Positions 1-11,100 of a stretch of DNA of 64,000 nucleotides are shown in pieces. A program made the position numbers and the translations under genes. Position 1 is the first letter of the stretch, and each line of letters begins with the position of its first letter. Below the pieces are notes generated by a model. It worked only from the letters and a program-made list of their open reading frames with translations. It was not told the origin of the DNA and made no database searches. The stretch is from Cyanophora paradoxa (Eukaryota; Glaucocystophyceae; Cyanophorales; Cyanophoraceae): the NCBI GenBank assembly GCA_004431415.1, contig QPMI01000408.1, positions 620,001 through 684,000 of the forward strand, in the 5' to 3' direction.

Positions 1-690
1 TCTTGAGCTGATCTGTTCGCTGCTCGCTCCTTCGGCGCCCTGATTGAGTCTGTTCTGCTTTTGTTCGCGGTTGCTCTCTGCTCGACAAGCGCGCAAGATC
101 CAGCGACCTGTTGTTCGGTTTGACGCGCCGCTGCCGGCACTCAAGCTACTGCGTCGACTTGTGCGAGTGAGCTCGAGTCAAAGAGGTTGATGTGGAAGGC
201 ACGCTGATCGGCAGAACGGCTGAGGCGGGCTGGCTGGCTGGTCGGCTGTGATTTTCTGTACCCCAACGGCCGGGTTGGTCCCGGTTGGACCCGGTTGGCC
301 CAGGTTGTCCGGTCTGCATGCATGCTAGCGCTGGTTCGGTGCACGCATGCGCGGGCCCTATTCCGGATCCTAGCCTCGGAGCTCGCCCTCTCTGGATGCC
401 CTCTGCCCGGCCTCGACGGCCTGCGCCTCAATTGCAACAAACAGGTTCTTGAGGTCTCACTGTTCCACCGCAGCTGACTTCTCATCTTCTCAGAGGAGAA
501 CCGGGGGGAGGTGGGGAGGGGGGCGGGAGAAGGGGACAGAAGCCTTGAAGAGCTGAGTCCGCCTCAAATTGTCCAACCTTAAGTGTAGTAAGGGTAAAAA
601 AGTCTTTGGGACCGCGCGGCCTCAATGGGCAGGTCACTGAGTCACGGAAAATCAAGTATACTTACACCAGCTCTGCTAACTATGACAAAC
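1..690. other. Left-edge spacer without a supported gene
   Basis: I find no convincing coding exon here. Short open frames exist on both strands but none resembles a known protein. A degenerate GGTTGG(A/T)CCC tract lies at about 269-306, and a G-rich run at about 500-540. The right part is the 3' flank of the RbcX gene, which reads leftward and stops at 691. Confidence 0.5.
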
Positions 691-1171
691 TCAGAGCTCG
701 AGGCCACTTGTCTTGAGGACGTATTCACGCATGATCTCTAAATTTGATTCCTCAAGATCCTTCTCAACGAGTCCTCTCATGTTGCTCCACTCGAAGCTCT
801 CCTTTGCATACATTTCGCGGACCTTGAGCACGCGAAGCGCCATTGATTGATCGTCGTTCATCAGCTCGCGGATGAATTGATCTCCATCTCTATAGGTAGG
901 TGCACGTGAGCTGCACTGTAACTGAACAACGAAAAACAATGCACCTCAGTGAATGTGCGGATGCGAACTTGTGCAACTTCAGAAAAGCGTCCTGGCTTCC
1001 GAGTTCCTGCTCAAGGCTTAACCGGGACAGGGAAAGCAGCAAAAAGCCATCCAGAAGACCAACCTGAAGCTGTCGAAGCACAATTCGAACCGAAAGCCAA
1101 GTAAAGAAGTGTTTGAGCTGGTCCGCGAGTTCGCGCTCGGGCGAAGCATGGCCCTCTGCGACACGAAACTG
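691..1171 (-). CDS. rbcX: RbcX-like Rubisco assembly chaperone (5' end incomplete)
   Basis: RbcX dimers bind the C-terminal peptide of RbcL and help assemble form I Rubisco in the plastid stroma. Three exons join in frame: 1064 to about 1155/1171, 945-1006 and 691-910, with introns of 57 nt and only 34 nt. The product reads SPEREL, then FTWLSVRIVLRQLQ, DGDQFIRELM, ALRVLKVREMYAKE, FEWSNMR, and ends SNLEIMREYVLKTSGLEL. Each block matches the RbcX core (helix with VRIVL.QL, DG..F...LM, R...VR..Y...FEW, LMR.YVL). The ending resembles the type II RbcX of plants and green algae. The exon carrying the start and plastid transit peptide must lie further right, between about 1171 and 1700; I could not fix it. 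The gene is head to head with the USP gene. Confidence 0.85.
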
Positions 1172-1499
1172 TCAATGTACAAAAAATATATGTCGCTAGC
1201 TATAGCCCCGGCCCAACCCACCTCCGCCGACGTCGATCGTCTCCGCGCGCGCGCTTTCGAAGTATCGATGCGGCTGTGAGGCGACTTCGACGTGAACGCT
1301 CGCGTCTCCGGATCCGTAGGATCGCTGCGGCCGCGAGGCGTGGCTGAACCGACGGCCGCGCCAGCCGGCCGTTGGCACAAAAGAGGAGAGGCCGCTGGAT
1401 ATAGCGCTTCTGCCGCTTCTATCGCTGCGACTTCGCCGGCGGGTCGCTGCTGCGGCTGCTGTCTGCGTCGCGCAAGCGGTCGCACGCTGCGGCAGCCTG

Positions 1500-3541
1500 T
1501 GGTCGTACGCGAGCTGGCACAGCGCAGTTGCCACGTACGTCGCGCTCGGCATCGTGGCGCTGCTGCTCTTTCGCGCCTTCGCCGCAGGCTTCGCGGCAGA
1601 ACTGGGTATAACAGGCGCGAGACACGAACCGACGCAGACTCCAGGGGTACGACTGCCGATCGGCCGGCCATCAGTGCGCCATCGGCCCTGGCGCATCTCG
1701 ATCTGCGTGATGTGTGCTGATCAAGCGCAACCCGCAGCGAATCGGATGGCCGCGCCGACGTTTCGAGTCCGCGGGTTGCACAATCTGGGGCAGACCTGCT
1801 ACTTCAACGCGCTCCTCCATGTACGTCAGCTGGAGCTTAATTTTGTGCACGCCGCTGTAGCTGATCAGACGGCCTCCCGGCCGTGCTATCGCGTGCAGTG
1901 TCTCGCCGCCGTTCCGGCGTTCACGGCCTTCGTACGGAGGCTTCGCGCGCGCCTGAAGTCGCAGAATACGCTAAACGCTAGCCGCGAAGTCGAGATCACG
2001 TCAGCTCTGACGCGAGTGCGTTCCGAACAAGGACGTGAAAGCGCGCGAAAGCCCTCATGCCGCTGCGCCGGCTCGTGCAGGTCCTCCTCGACCTTCAGCC
2101 CCTCGAGGATGGCGAGCGCGCCGCTGCAGTACATTCTACCAAGGCTGTCTTCCGGGCCATCGAAACTGTTGTCAGCAAAGCAGCAACGCAAACGCAGCAG
2201 GACTCGGAAGAGAGTTTCCAGCTCCTTGTTCATCTGCTAATGGAAGCAAAGTGTCTAACTTTGATGGACAGTCAGAGCCAGCATCATTCCTTTAGCGTTA
2301 TTCTCTCAGATGGTGGAGCAGCGAGCAGTATTACCAGCCGAGGCTTGCGGTTATTGGAACTTCCTTGTCCCTCGTTCCGACTTCCCTGTGAGGGGAGGAT
2401 CTGTGAGCGCATTTCCTGCCAGACCTGCGGGCATGGCCGACAGACGATTCGACCTTTCCAAGTACGTTTCTTTGTTCCAGCCTGGTGCACCTTATCAACT
2501 AGTACACCCCCGATTGATTCCAGGATCTTGTACTTCCATGCCCGCAATCAGGCAGTGCGTGCAAACCAAATCCAGCGTTTTTGCGAGTCCATTCACTCAT
2601 CCTGCTTCAATACAGCAATTGAAGGAGCCTTGCGGGAGTTCACACGAAATGGTGCTTGTCACTACAAGTATCTCTGATTGTCGTTGCTCAATATCGTTCA
2701 GAAATTGTCGAATCCACTTGCTCACGATGCTCGGGCTTTGATTCGGATCGTGAATCGGGAAGTTCTGTGTCTTCTGTCCAGCGCAAGAAGGTACTGCTGT
2801 CATGCTCGAACTTCACCATGCCCTTCTCAAATTGATCAGGTCAAGAGCATTTCGATTGCCACAGCACCAGAAATGCTCGTGTTGGCACTTCAGCGCCTTG
2901 TTTTCACAGAACAGGCAAGTCGTTCCACCGAAAGTTTGCCTTCAGACACCGAAATCAATTTTCAAACTCAGGGACTGGCAAGGCTTACAGATTTTGTGCG
3001 GTTCAAAGACACTCTGGACATCACCCCGTCCATTGGAGTCCCCTGCCAGCACTCGGGCCCGTCATCATCACCAGCTCCTCTAAAAAGCGGCTGTCTTAAA
3101 TGCCAACTTCGTCCTTCTGGATCGTCCGTACGATATCGCCTAGCAGCTGGTAATTTCTGATTATTCCTTATGCGCATGCTGGAAATTCTCGTTTTCAAAC
3201 TCGAAGTAGTGCTGGAGCACCTGGGAGGCAGCACGTCGGGTCATTACATATGCTGGCGTCGGGCTCCCACCTGCAGACTAGGACGGGTTCAACTTCCTCC
3301 TTTTCTGTGGGCTTTTCTGCTCATTCTAATTTCGCAAACAGGATGCGGATTCGGAATTACAGCCTGTCAATTTTGGCAACCAGTGGCTCTGTATATCAGG
3401 CAAGCTCGCCTCTGTCCAATGCGAATGCTCCGCCTTGCCAATCATCGCATATCAGACTCGTCCTGGAGGCAAGCATCATGGGAGGAAGTACGAGAACGAG
3501 GTAGCTCGATGTACATGTTATTCTACTCGCGGGATCGGTAG
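1500..3541 (+). CDS. USP30-like ubiquitin-specific protease
   Basis: Peptidase C19 deubiquitinase. The Cys box reads GLHNLGQTCYFNALLH at about 1770-1818, with Q where NLGNTC is usual. It is followed by CLAAVPAFTAFVRRL, the EESFQLLVHLL block, a first zinc-finger half CQTCG (about 2415), a second half CSRCSG (about 2730), and the His box GGSTSGHYICWRR near 3225-3260. The end SWEEV...YMLFYSRDR resembles the terminal LLFYER segment of USPs. Introns interrupt all these blocks. Upstream of the first in-frame Met codons (1710, 1746), the same frame encodes a hydrophobic stretch, AVATYVALGIVALLLFRAF, at about 1524-1580. That is the layout of USP30, a mitochondrial or peroxisomal outer-membrane enzyme with an N-terminal anchor. 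No ATG precedes this segment in frame, so it would need an upstream spliced exon; otherwise the protein starts at 1710 or 1746 without an anchor. Confidence 0.8.
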
Positions 3542-4387
3542 CACAGAACCAGTCACTGAGTAGCCGCTGAGCTCCTGCCAGGCTGCTAGAAGCATTTGGA
3601 TACAATCTAAATCACAAAGTCCGGCCTGGCAGTCCAGGCTACAGTAGCTATAGCCTAGTAGTGTACATGTGGATGTATTCTGTCGCCCAGCCAGCCTGGC
3701 AGCTGCGCCGGGCCATGCTTTGCATAGCGGCCCTCTAACAGGCCCTCTAACAGGGGTGCAGCATCACGTGCATGTCTCGAGTTTAACGGTCCGACGGTCG
3801 CGTGCACAGTGCGGCCCGTGACTGCACCATAGCCACGGGGCCTCGGAGCTCAGCGGCTTGCTTGGGCATGCGCATGCATATGCATTGCAATTGGCCATGG
3901 GGCTAGCGCTGCACCTGGCCCAGTGGCCCAGCTAGCCTGAGCAGTTATGCGCTAGCGCCCCAGATCTAGAAATTCCGGCTGGCTTAAGCTTTCCAATTGC
4001 AAATTCAATGATTGGCCACAGCCTTTCTGAAGTCCGACAGTCAACGTCAGAAACAATTCAGTCAGAGGTCACCCCGGGCCCTAGGCCTTGCGCCTCTGCG
4101 CACTGCGGCATGCTAACCTGCAGCTGCGCATGCAGCTGGGGCCATCGAACGGAAAAGTGGATGCCACGGCCGGCGGTCTCATCGCCGAGTCGTCAAAGAG
4201 GCTGCGGAGGCACTCGCGATCCGCCCGGGGCACTCGCGGGGAGGCGGCGGATTGCCAGATCATGATCACCGGATCGTGATGACGGGCATAAGCACGGTCC
4301 CGGGCCTGGTGTGCACAGCGGACGGCAGCGTGACGACGGGCTACACAGATAATCCTTTCGAATGACCATGCTCTTAGGCTTGGTCTG

Positions 4388-4445
4388 GATGGTCGTAATC
4401 GTAATTCGTGGCTCCTTGATCGTAATCGTAATTCGTGGCTCCTTG
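4388..4445. repeat. Two-copy 26-bp tandem repeat
   Basis: The unit TCGTAATCGTAATTCGTGGC plus TCCTTG occurs twice back to back, with GATCGTAATCG-type core sequence. A related TAATCGTAATC tandem occurs at about 21546-21582. Confidence 0.7.
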
Positions 4446-4480
4446 GGCTTTCCATGTCTAGATCTAGCTGATCGTAACAA

Positions 4481-4508
4481 TCAGAGCCCGAGCATCGTGA
4501 GCAAGTCG
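4481..4508 (-). pseudogene. Short inverted copy of a USP exon segment
   Basis: About 27 bp around 4481-4508 match the reverse complement of 2717-2744, the USP exon that encodes the second zinc-finger half, with one internal mismatch. The shared core is GCCCGAGCATCGTGAGCAAG. Too short to be functional; it looks like a fragment left by a rearrangement or a templated insertion. Confidence 0.5.
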
Positions 4509-4646
4509 ATTTCTGATTCCTGCCCCTTTTCGTCTTCGGGATTGTCTCTTCTTTCAGTATGGACGGAAAATATTATTCGAGATCCTGGCAACACATCAAC
4601 TCTAACCTCTGCACTACTAAACAGAATAAGGGCAAGGCACTCTTAA

Positions 4647-7600
4647 TTACGCTACCAACCTCGCAAGGCGCATGGTGCCAAGCAGGTTGTGCGCCGCATT
4701 CGAGTGGTCGTACACGCCACCGTTGAAGGCCTGGGTAATGTCCTTGCCGAGGTACACGTCGAGGATCTGGCAGAATGTGAGATGCGATCTAGGAGGCGTT
4801 CTAAAAAAGCGCGAAAGCGTACCGCCTTGCCGCCGGGGTGGTTCGGGACGAAATCGGTCACGTCGTGAACAAGGCCGTCGAGGATGACGAGGGCCTTCTT
4901 GGCCTCGGGGTTCTCCTTGGAGCGCGACTGGGCCTGGACCTCAGCCAGAGTCATCGTCGGGAGGGTCGCGGGGTCCGCAGCCCAGCGGACGCGGGCCTTG
5001 ATGTGGTCCAGGCGCTTCTGCTCCATCTGGATACGGCCCTTGATGACCTCGTTCTGGATCGAAGTTAACATGAGCCGCAGGGACAAGGGGCTCCCGAAGC
5101 GCGGACCTCGGGGAACTGGCGCAGGTTGTAGGTGAGGCCGAACCACGAGCAGAAGGTGATGAGCCACTTGGTCGGGTCGTACTGGTAGAACTTGATCGCG
5201 TTGCGGTAGTCGTTCGGGAACTCGTGGTGGAAGTTGTGGTAGCCCTCCCCCATGGTGAGGAGCGCGGTGAGGACCGAGTCACGCGGGGTGTGGTTGTCCG
5301 CGAAGGGCTGGGTGCCCCAGAAGTGGGCGAGCGAGTTCACAAAGAAAGTCGCGTGGTGGACGAGGACGAGACGAGCGATGCCGGCGAGCAGGAACCCCCC
5401 CTTGAAGTCGCCCCAGCCGAAGCCGGCCACGAGCGTCGGCAGGACGAACGCCATGAAAGGAGCGAACCAGTAGTAGTTGCGGTGCTGCCAGCGGACCATC
5501 GGGTCAGCGTTGAGGTCAGAAATGTCGGCCTTGCCGATCTTGGTCGGGTCCTGCTTGACGAGCATCCAGCCAAGGTGCGAGTAGAAGAAGCCGTTCTTGG
5601 CCGAGTAGGGGTCCTTGTCAGTGTCGGTGTAACGGTGGTGGGCACGGTGATCGCGCGACCACCAGCGGATCGACCCCTCGAAGGCACCAGTGCCGGCCAG
5701 CATGAGGAACAGGCGCATGGGCAGGTTCGCGTCGTACGAGCGGTGAGCGTAGAAGCGGTGGTAGCCTGGATTGCAAGGTCAGCTGCGGAGTGGCATCCAA
5801 GAATGGCCGGCGCGCTCACCAGCAGTGATGCCGAGGCCGGTGATGTAGTAGTAAATGAAGGCCCACAGGTACGTCTTCACGTTGAAGGGGCAGGTCAGAA
5901 TGCCGTACAGGCCGAGGATCGGCGTCAGGGTGAGCAGGGGGACGTGCAGCCAGTTGAGCTGCTGGTACATGCGCTGCAGGGCTCTCAGTCGCTGCGCAGC
6001 GGAACGCGGTACATCAACGACGCACGCTGCACCACTTGTCCAGAGTCTCGACGGGCTCGCTGAGAGTCTTGCCCTCACGATCATCGAAGGGAGTGTAGCA
6101 GACCTGCAAGCATCCGATAAGGAAGGCGTCCTCTCTAGTTCATAACCAAGCTACAGAGCGATGTACCTTCTCGTTGTACAGGTGGCACTTGTTGGTGACC
6201 TCCGAAATGAGCTGCCAAGTGAAGGTGCACTCGTGGAGGTGCTGGCATTGACGTGAGCAAACGATGACGGACGAAGCGGGTTCGTGCACAAACCTTGCCC
6301 CAGTTCTTGCGCAGCGAGGCATGCGCAAGGCGGAGGTTGTAGTGCGGGATCATAGTCGACACGTGGTGGGGCACGTGCCAGTTGATGTCATGGCACAGGA
6401 GCTCGACCCTGCCAAACGCTTCAGCGAGACATCTCGGTTCAAGGCAGCGCGAGAGATCACCAGCGAGGGTAGTCGCAGTGCACAGTGTAGTGCAGACGAG
6501 CGCGGGCATCGTCCCAAATGCCAACAGGCTCGAAAGGAATGTGGGGGAGCGTGTGGTGGATCATGGTGAAGGTGCTCATCTATTGCAGATAAGAAGAAGC
6601 TGTTGAAAAAAGGGAAGGAGCGGGCGCAAACCCAGAAGTGATAGCCGAGCCACGGCATAAGCCAGAACTTGATGAAGCCCTTCACTCGGAAGTCAGCGCA
6701 AGAACGAGAAGACTTGCTCGCATAGCTAGAGTGCGCACCCAGATGCCGAAGTTGTAGAGGATCGTGGGCCAGCCGATCAGCATGAACGCGTACACGGCCG
6801 CGAGACTGATCTTCACACGCGTGTGGTCCTTCGCCTCGAAGTTCTCCAGGAAGAAGTGCTCCTTGATCCTACAAGCCAAGTCATGTGGGGTCGGCTAAGG
6901 TGCAGAAGGGGGGCGGCGTTCGACGAACCAGTGGCCGACGGAAGCGAACCACCACATCGGGCCCTTAATAAGCCGCATGAAGGTCTGCATGACGGGATTC
7001 TGGTCATCAAACCACTCCGCGCGAATCGGCTGCCACGCGTTGTCGACGTCCAGCCTGCGCGGGCGTGAGATAGACCGGAGAGGCGCCGAAGGCACAATTC
7101 CGTACTTGTTCGTGTTCTTGTGGTGGAAGTCGTGCTTAATGCGCCACGGCTCATAGGGATACACGAGCGGGGACATCATGATGGTGCCCAGCACGTCATT
7201 CAGAAGGCTGCACGTGCGGCGCGGTGAGTGGGCTGATGGTCGGGCGGGGAACGGCAAAAACGAGCGTTTGAATGTGTACCTGCTCTTTGTGAAACAGCGG
7301 TGAGCGCAGTCGTGGCCGATGACGAACATCTGCGCGCGAAAATGTCGGCAACAGCAGGCGGGGAAGCGGCAGAGTCTCCGCACCCCAGTGGAGGCCGTTC
7401 CTGCGATAGCCCAGGCGATGGGAAGCATGTACCACGGAAGAACGTGGATGAGGAACATGCTGAAGCACATGGCGATGACGGTCACCATGGTCGTCTGCGC
7501 GGCCTTGACGTAGCTCTTTTCAAAGGCCTACCAAATCGTCGAAATGATCAAAATCAAGCTCGCCCAGACGAAATACGCAGGCGCGCCGCACCTCCTTCGG

Positions 7601-7774
7601 CAGAGTCTTGATGATGTCCGAGAGTTCCGTCCCCGGAGGAAGTGGCTCAGGGTGCGCGTTGGAGAAGCACTCGGCGGGGGCATAGTAAACGTGATCGGGC
7701 TTCCCCTCCTCGTGATGGTCGATCTCCGACAGGTCCGAAATGGTCGGAGCGACCGTGGACGCGTTGGGAGCCAT
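4647..7774 (-). CDS. Composite delta-12/omega-6 desaturase + delta-9 desaturase + cytochrome b5
   Basis: The first part (7774 to about 6040) is a DesA/FAD6-like omega-6 acyl desaturase: start [26 protein letters not shown], His boxes HDCAH, HDFHH and [10 protein letters not shown], then [30 protein letters not shown] and tail [18 protein letters not shown]. The second part (about 6040-5085) is an OLE1-like delta-9 acyl-CoA desaturase: [44 protein letters not shown] and [16 protein letters not shown]. The third (about 5070-4647) is a cytochrome b5 domain with NHPGG and the second haem-ligand region [11 protein letters not shown], ending RLARLVA. All exons join in frame through about 50-nt GT-AG introns, including one of 52 nt (5974-6025) between the two desaturase halves. 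No transit or signal peptide is evident, so an ER-membrane enzyme is likely. Alternative: two very close genes, the first stopping at a TGA in that 52-nt spacer (6012-6014) and the second starting at the ATG at 5970. Confidence 0.8.
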
Positions 7775-7904
7775 TGCTGTTACTGGGACGGTATGCTCAA
7801 GGCGAACGAGGCGCGCCCAAGGGCGGCCGAGAGAACTGCGGGTGAACCCGCGACACGCGCAAACTGCTTGCTGATTTGCAAGGACTGTACCCTTGACGCG
7901 TAGC

Positions 7905-8020
7905 GAGGGGTACGTCACTCGGGGGCAGGTTGACGTCGGACTCAGAGAAACTATGGAATTCGAATTCGAATTCGAAGTTCGCAATTCGGTCGACGTCGAA
8001 GTCGAAGCTTAAGGCGCGCG
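7905..8020 (+). repeat. Dispersed repeat, copy A
   Basis: This stretch and 11956-12092 share GGGGTACGT.ACTCGGGGGCAG, TTGACGTCGGACT, GAGAAACT, ACTATGGAA, then a GAATTCGAA-rich tail and a closing AAGGCGC, all in the same order and orientation. Copy A is shorter by small deletions. It lies about 130 bp upstream of the desaturase start. Confidence 0.75.
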
Positions 8021-8140
8021 CGCGGCGCCGGCACCGCGGCGCGCGCGCGCGATGCAGGCTGATGATGCAGCTGCATGCGCGCGTATGCGCAAGGGGCTGC
8101 TGACGTCGGCGCGCGCGCGCCGCGCGCGCGCGGCGCCGCT
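8010..8140. repeat. CG-alternating low-complexity tracts
   Basis: Several runs of alternating C and G (GCGCGCGCGC) lie at about 8013-8022, 8039-8051 and 8110-8133. Such tracts can adopt Z-DNA, but here they are only a base-composition feature of the divergent spacer. Confidence 0.6.
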
Positions 8141-8147
8141 GATCAAG

Positions 8148-11100
8148 GGGGAAGGGGACGGAGTGCAACGTGTGCCGCGCGGGCTTCTTCTGCCGCCGCA
8201 GCCGCCGGACTCTGACGGAGGCGGGCGCGACGGCGTGCAAGGGCTGCGAGGAGGCGCAGCTCTGCCCCCTGGTGCCTCTGATTCCCCGCGGCCCGTGAGA
8301 GGGGAGAGCTGCAGCTGATGGCGGCGGGCGCAGGCGACGTCGCAGCCGATCGACCCCTCCTTCTTCCGCAGCCTCGTGGGGCAGGCCGCGCTGGACCTCG
8401 GCGGCCTGCGCGCCGGGTCCGCTCTGCGGCCCGCGCCTCTGCACGCGCTCTGCGGCTCACGTCTCTGCAGGAGTCGGCTGCGCGCGCTGTGGGGCGCACG
8501 CAGGGGCCTGCTCGGCGCGGCGGCGGCCGAGGTCGCGCCGCCCGCGGCGCAGGAGGAGGTGACGCTGCCGACGGAGGAGGTCGTGTACGACACGAACGCC
8601 GCCAACGTCAGCCGCGCCGTGCGCCCGGAGCCGCCGCGCGCCTCGCCGCGGCGGGCCTGAGGGCGGGGGCGCAGGCGATCCGGACGGAGCAGGCGGCGCT
8701 CCAGCGGCTCTACCGCATCGGGGGCGGCCTCGCGGGGGCCGTCGGGGGCCTCCTCCTCCTCGCCGGCCTCGCCGCCGCCTGCTACATCCGCCGCGGCCTC
8801 CCCGTCCGCCCCGTTTTCTTCTTCGGGGATCGGAGCGGCCCTCTCCGAGCCCCGCGGCAGGTCCGGCCCCGCTGGCGCCCGGCGCAGGGCACCGCCGCGG
8901 CGGACGCGGAGGCGAGGGAGGCGAGGCGGCTGGAGCGGCGGACCACGGTGCGCGCGCCTGCTGGACCCCTCTAGATCTCGGCCGAGCGCTCGCGGCCGCG
9001 AGCGCGACCCGCGCGCGGCAGCTGGCGAAGCTCGACCTGCTCTTCACGGAGGACGTCGCGGAGGCCAAGCGGCCCCTCGCCGAGCGAGTCGCGGCGCGGA
9101 GGGCGCAGCGGGCGGCGGAGGCGGAGCGGGCCGCGCCGGCGGGCGGCGGGCCTCCGGATCCGGGGCGGACGTGGCGATCGTGTCGAAGAGCGGGATGGCG
9201 GACCTCCTGCAGATCGCCCTCGACGAGCGGCCCGCGGACCCGCCCTCGCCGCGCGCCGCCGGGGAGCCGCGCGGGGTCCTTGGGCGCCGGAGGAGAGTCC
9301 GAAGTCCGTTGCGGGCGCCGTCGCGACCCTCGTCGCCATCGGCCTCGCCCTCCTCGCCGGTGCGCCCGCCGCGCCTTGCGTCCACTCGCAGCTTTCGCGC
9401 CTCTCGGGCTGACGCCTTCCCCGCGCAGCGGCCTTCGTCATACTGCAATTCGTGCGGGCGGCCCGCCTGCGGCCCCGCGCCCGCCGCTCACGCCAGGCCG
9501 CGCGCAGGCGATCGCGAACTACGAAGTGGTGCAAACTCTGCTGCCCGGCACGTCGCCCTCGGCGGGGGCGATCGCTGGCCCCGTCGAGGTCTCCGCCAGC
9601 TTCCTCGGCTGGTCCGGTGCGCCCCTCGAGCTCGCACGACCCCCGCCTGCCGCGGCTCGTTTGACGCCGCGGCCAGCGGCGCGCGCGTGCGTCGTGCGGC
9701 GGGAGGCGGCAGTGAACAGCTCGGGCTCCCTCGGGGCGGCGAACGCGACGGAGGAGGGGGCGGTCGTCACCTGGCGCAACATCGTCCCCGTCGGCGGGTC
9801 GCCCCCGCCCGCCGCCACTGCCGCCTACGACGCCTCCCAGCGCGCCTGCCTGTGCGCCCCCGCGCTCCCCCGCTGCCCGCGGCGCCTCGCTCACGGGGCG
9901 CAGGGTGACGTGGCGCTGCGAGCTGTGCCGGGTCGCGTCGACGGCGGACGCGGCGGTCGACTTCCGCCGCGTCGCCCGCCTCGCCCGCGCTTTCGCCCTC
10001 CGCTACTCTGTCAGGGTGCCTTTTTTGTTGCAGCTCCTCGAGCGGAGCCAGGCTGAGGCCGCGCAGGTCCCTGCGTACGCTGCGATCAGCGGCGCGGTGA
10101 CGACGCACGCCGGCGCGTCGGGGCGGCTGACGGTCTTCCGCGGCACGCGGCCCGTGACCGTCCCCGTCCTCCTCACGCCGCTGCACTTCGAGAACGAGGC
10201 GGACGGGCGGCCGCAGTACGACGCGGCGCTGCAGCAGGCCGACAACCGCCCCTCCGAGCTCGACGAAACCTCCTTCGTGCGCGGGGGAGGGGAGCGCGGC
10301 CTTCGCGGCGGAGGACCTGACCGGAGCCGCGCGCAGGGCCTCTGCTCGCTGACGCGGCAGCTGTCGGAGCCCGAGTGCGCTGTGGAGGCGGTCGGCTTCC
10401 GCGCCGCCCTCGGCGTCAACGACGTCTACCTCCTCGTCCGCCCCCCCGCCCGCCACACCCGCCCGGCGCGGCTGACGGGCCGCAGGTGTCGCGGGTGACG
10501 TGGGCGAGCGCGCTGGGGACGCGCTGGCGGACGTCGCGTCGCTGGCGGGCACCGCCCTCGCCCTCGGCGGTCAGCTCGTCGTCTCCTACTACGCCGCCCT
10601 CAGCGCCTACGCCGTCCGCCCGCTCCCCTCGCCTCGCCGCTCGCTGCTGACGCCGGGGGTTGCAGATGCGCCGCGAGATCCTGGAGCGGGTCGGGCGGCT
10701 GCCGGCCGCGGGGGAGGCGAGAAGCGGGCCGCACCCCTCAACGCCCTTCCGGCGACCGCGCCGCCCGCGCCGCCGCCGCAGGCGACCGCGACCAAGGCCG
10801 CGCGGTCGGGCAGCCTCGCCGCCGGCGCCGGCCTGCAGGCGGACTCCGAAGCCTCGCGCCCGGCCGCTTCGCGGACCCCCCTGCCCGCGGCCGCGCCTCC
10901 CATCCGGCGCGCGCGGGCCGCCTCAATGGTCGAGACCGGCCACCACGCGCCGCCGTCGGGGCCGGAGCCGCCGCCCGTCCGGCGCGCGCGGACGGCGTCG
11001 ATGGTCGAGATCGCCCTCGCCGCGCAGGCCGCGCTCTCGAGGCCGCCGGGGCCCCCGTCCGAGCAGCTGACGCCCCACGGCATCCGCCAGGGCCGCTCGA

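Larger units (their letters stand above)
3542..4646. other. Intergenic spacer between USP and desaturase genes (convergent 3' ends)
   Basis: No supported gene. Base composition drops relative to the genes, and the DNA is full of palindromic hexamers (GCATGC, CATATG, AGATCT, GCTAGC). It holds a small tandem (CCCTCTAACAGG twice, near 3729-3753), a 26-bp tandem repeat (4388-4445) and a short inverted copy of a USP exon segment (4481-4508). Confidence 0.6.
7775..8147. promoter_or_regulatory. Divergent 5' region, desaturase / membrane protein
   Basis: About 370 bp between two genes that read away from each other. It contains one copy of a dispersed repeat (7905-8020) and CG-alternating tracts. 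No exon supported; presumed shared promoter region. Confidence 0.4.

Noticed and set aside
8457-9068. Leftward Arg/Pro-rich open frame within the membrane-protein gene
   Set aside because: Antisense reading of GC-rich exons; the plus-strand frames give TM spans and Cys motifs.
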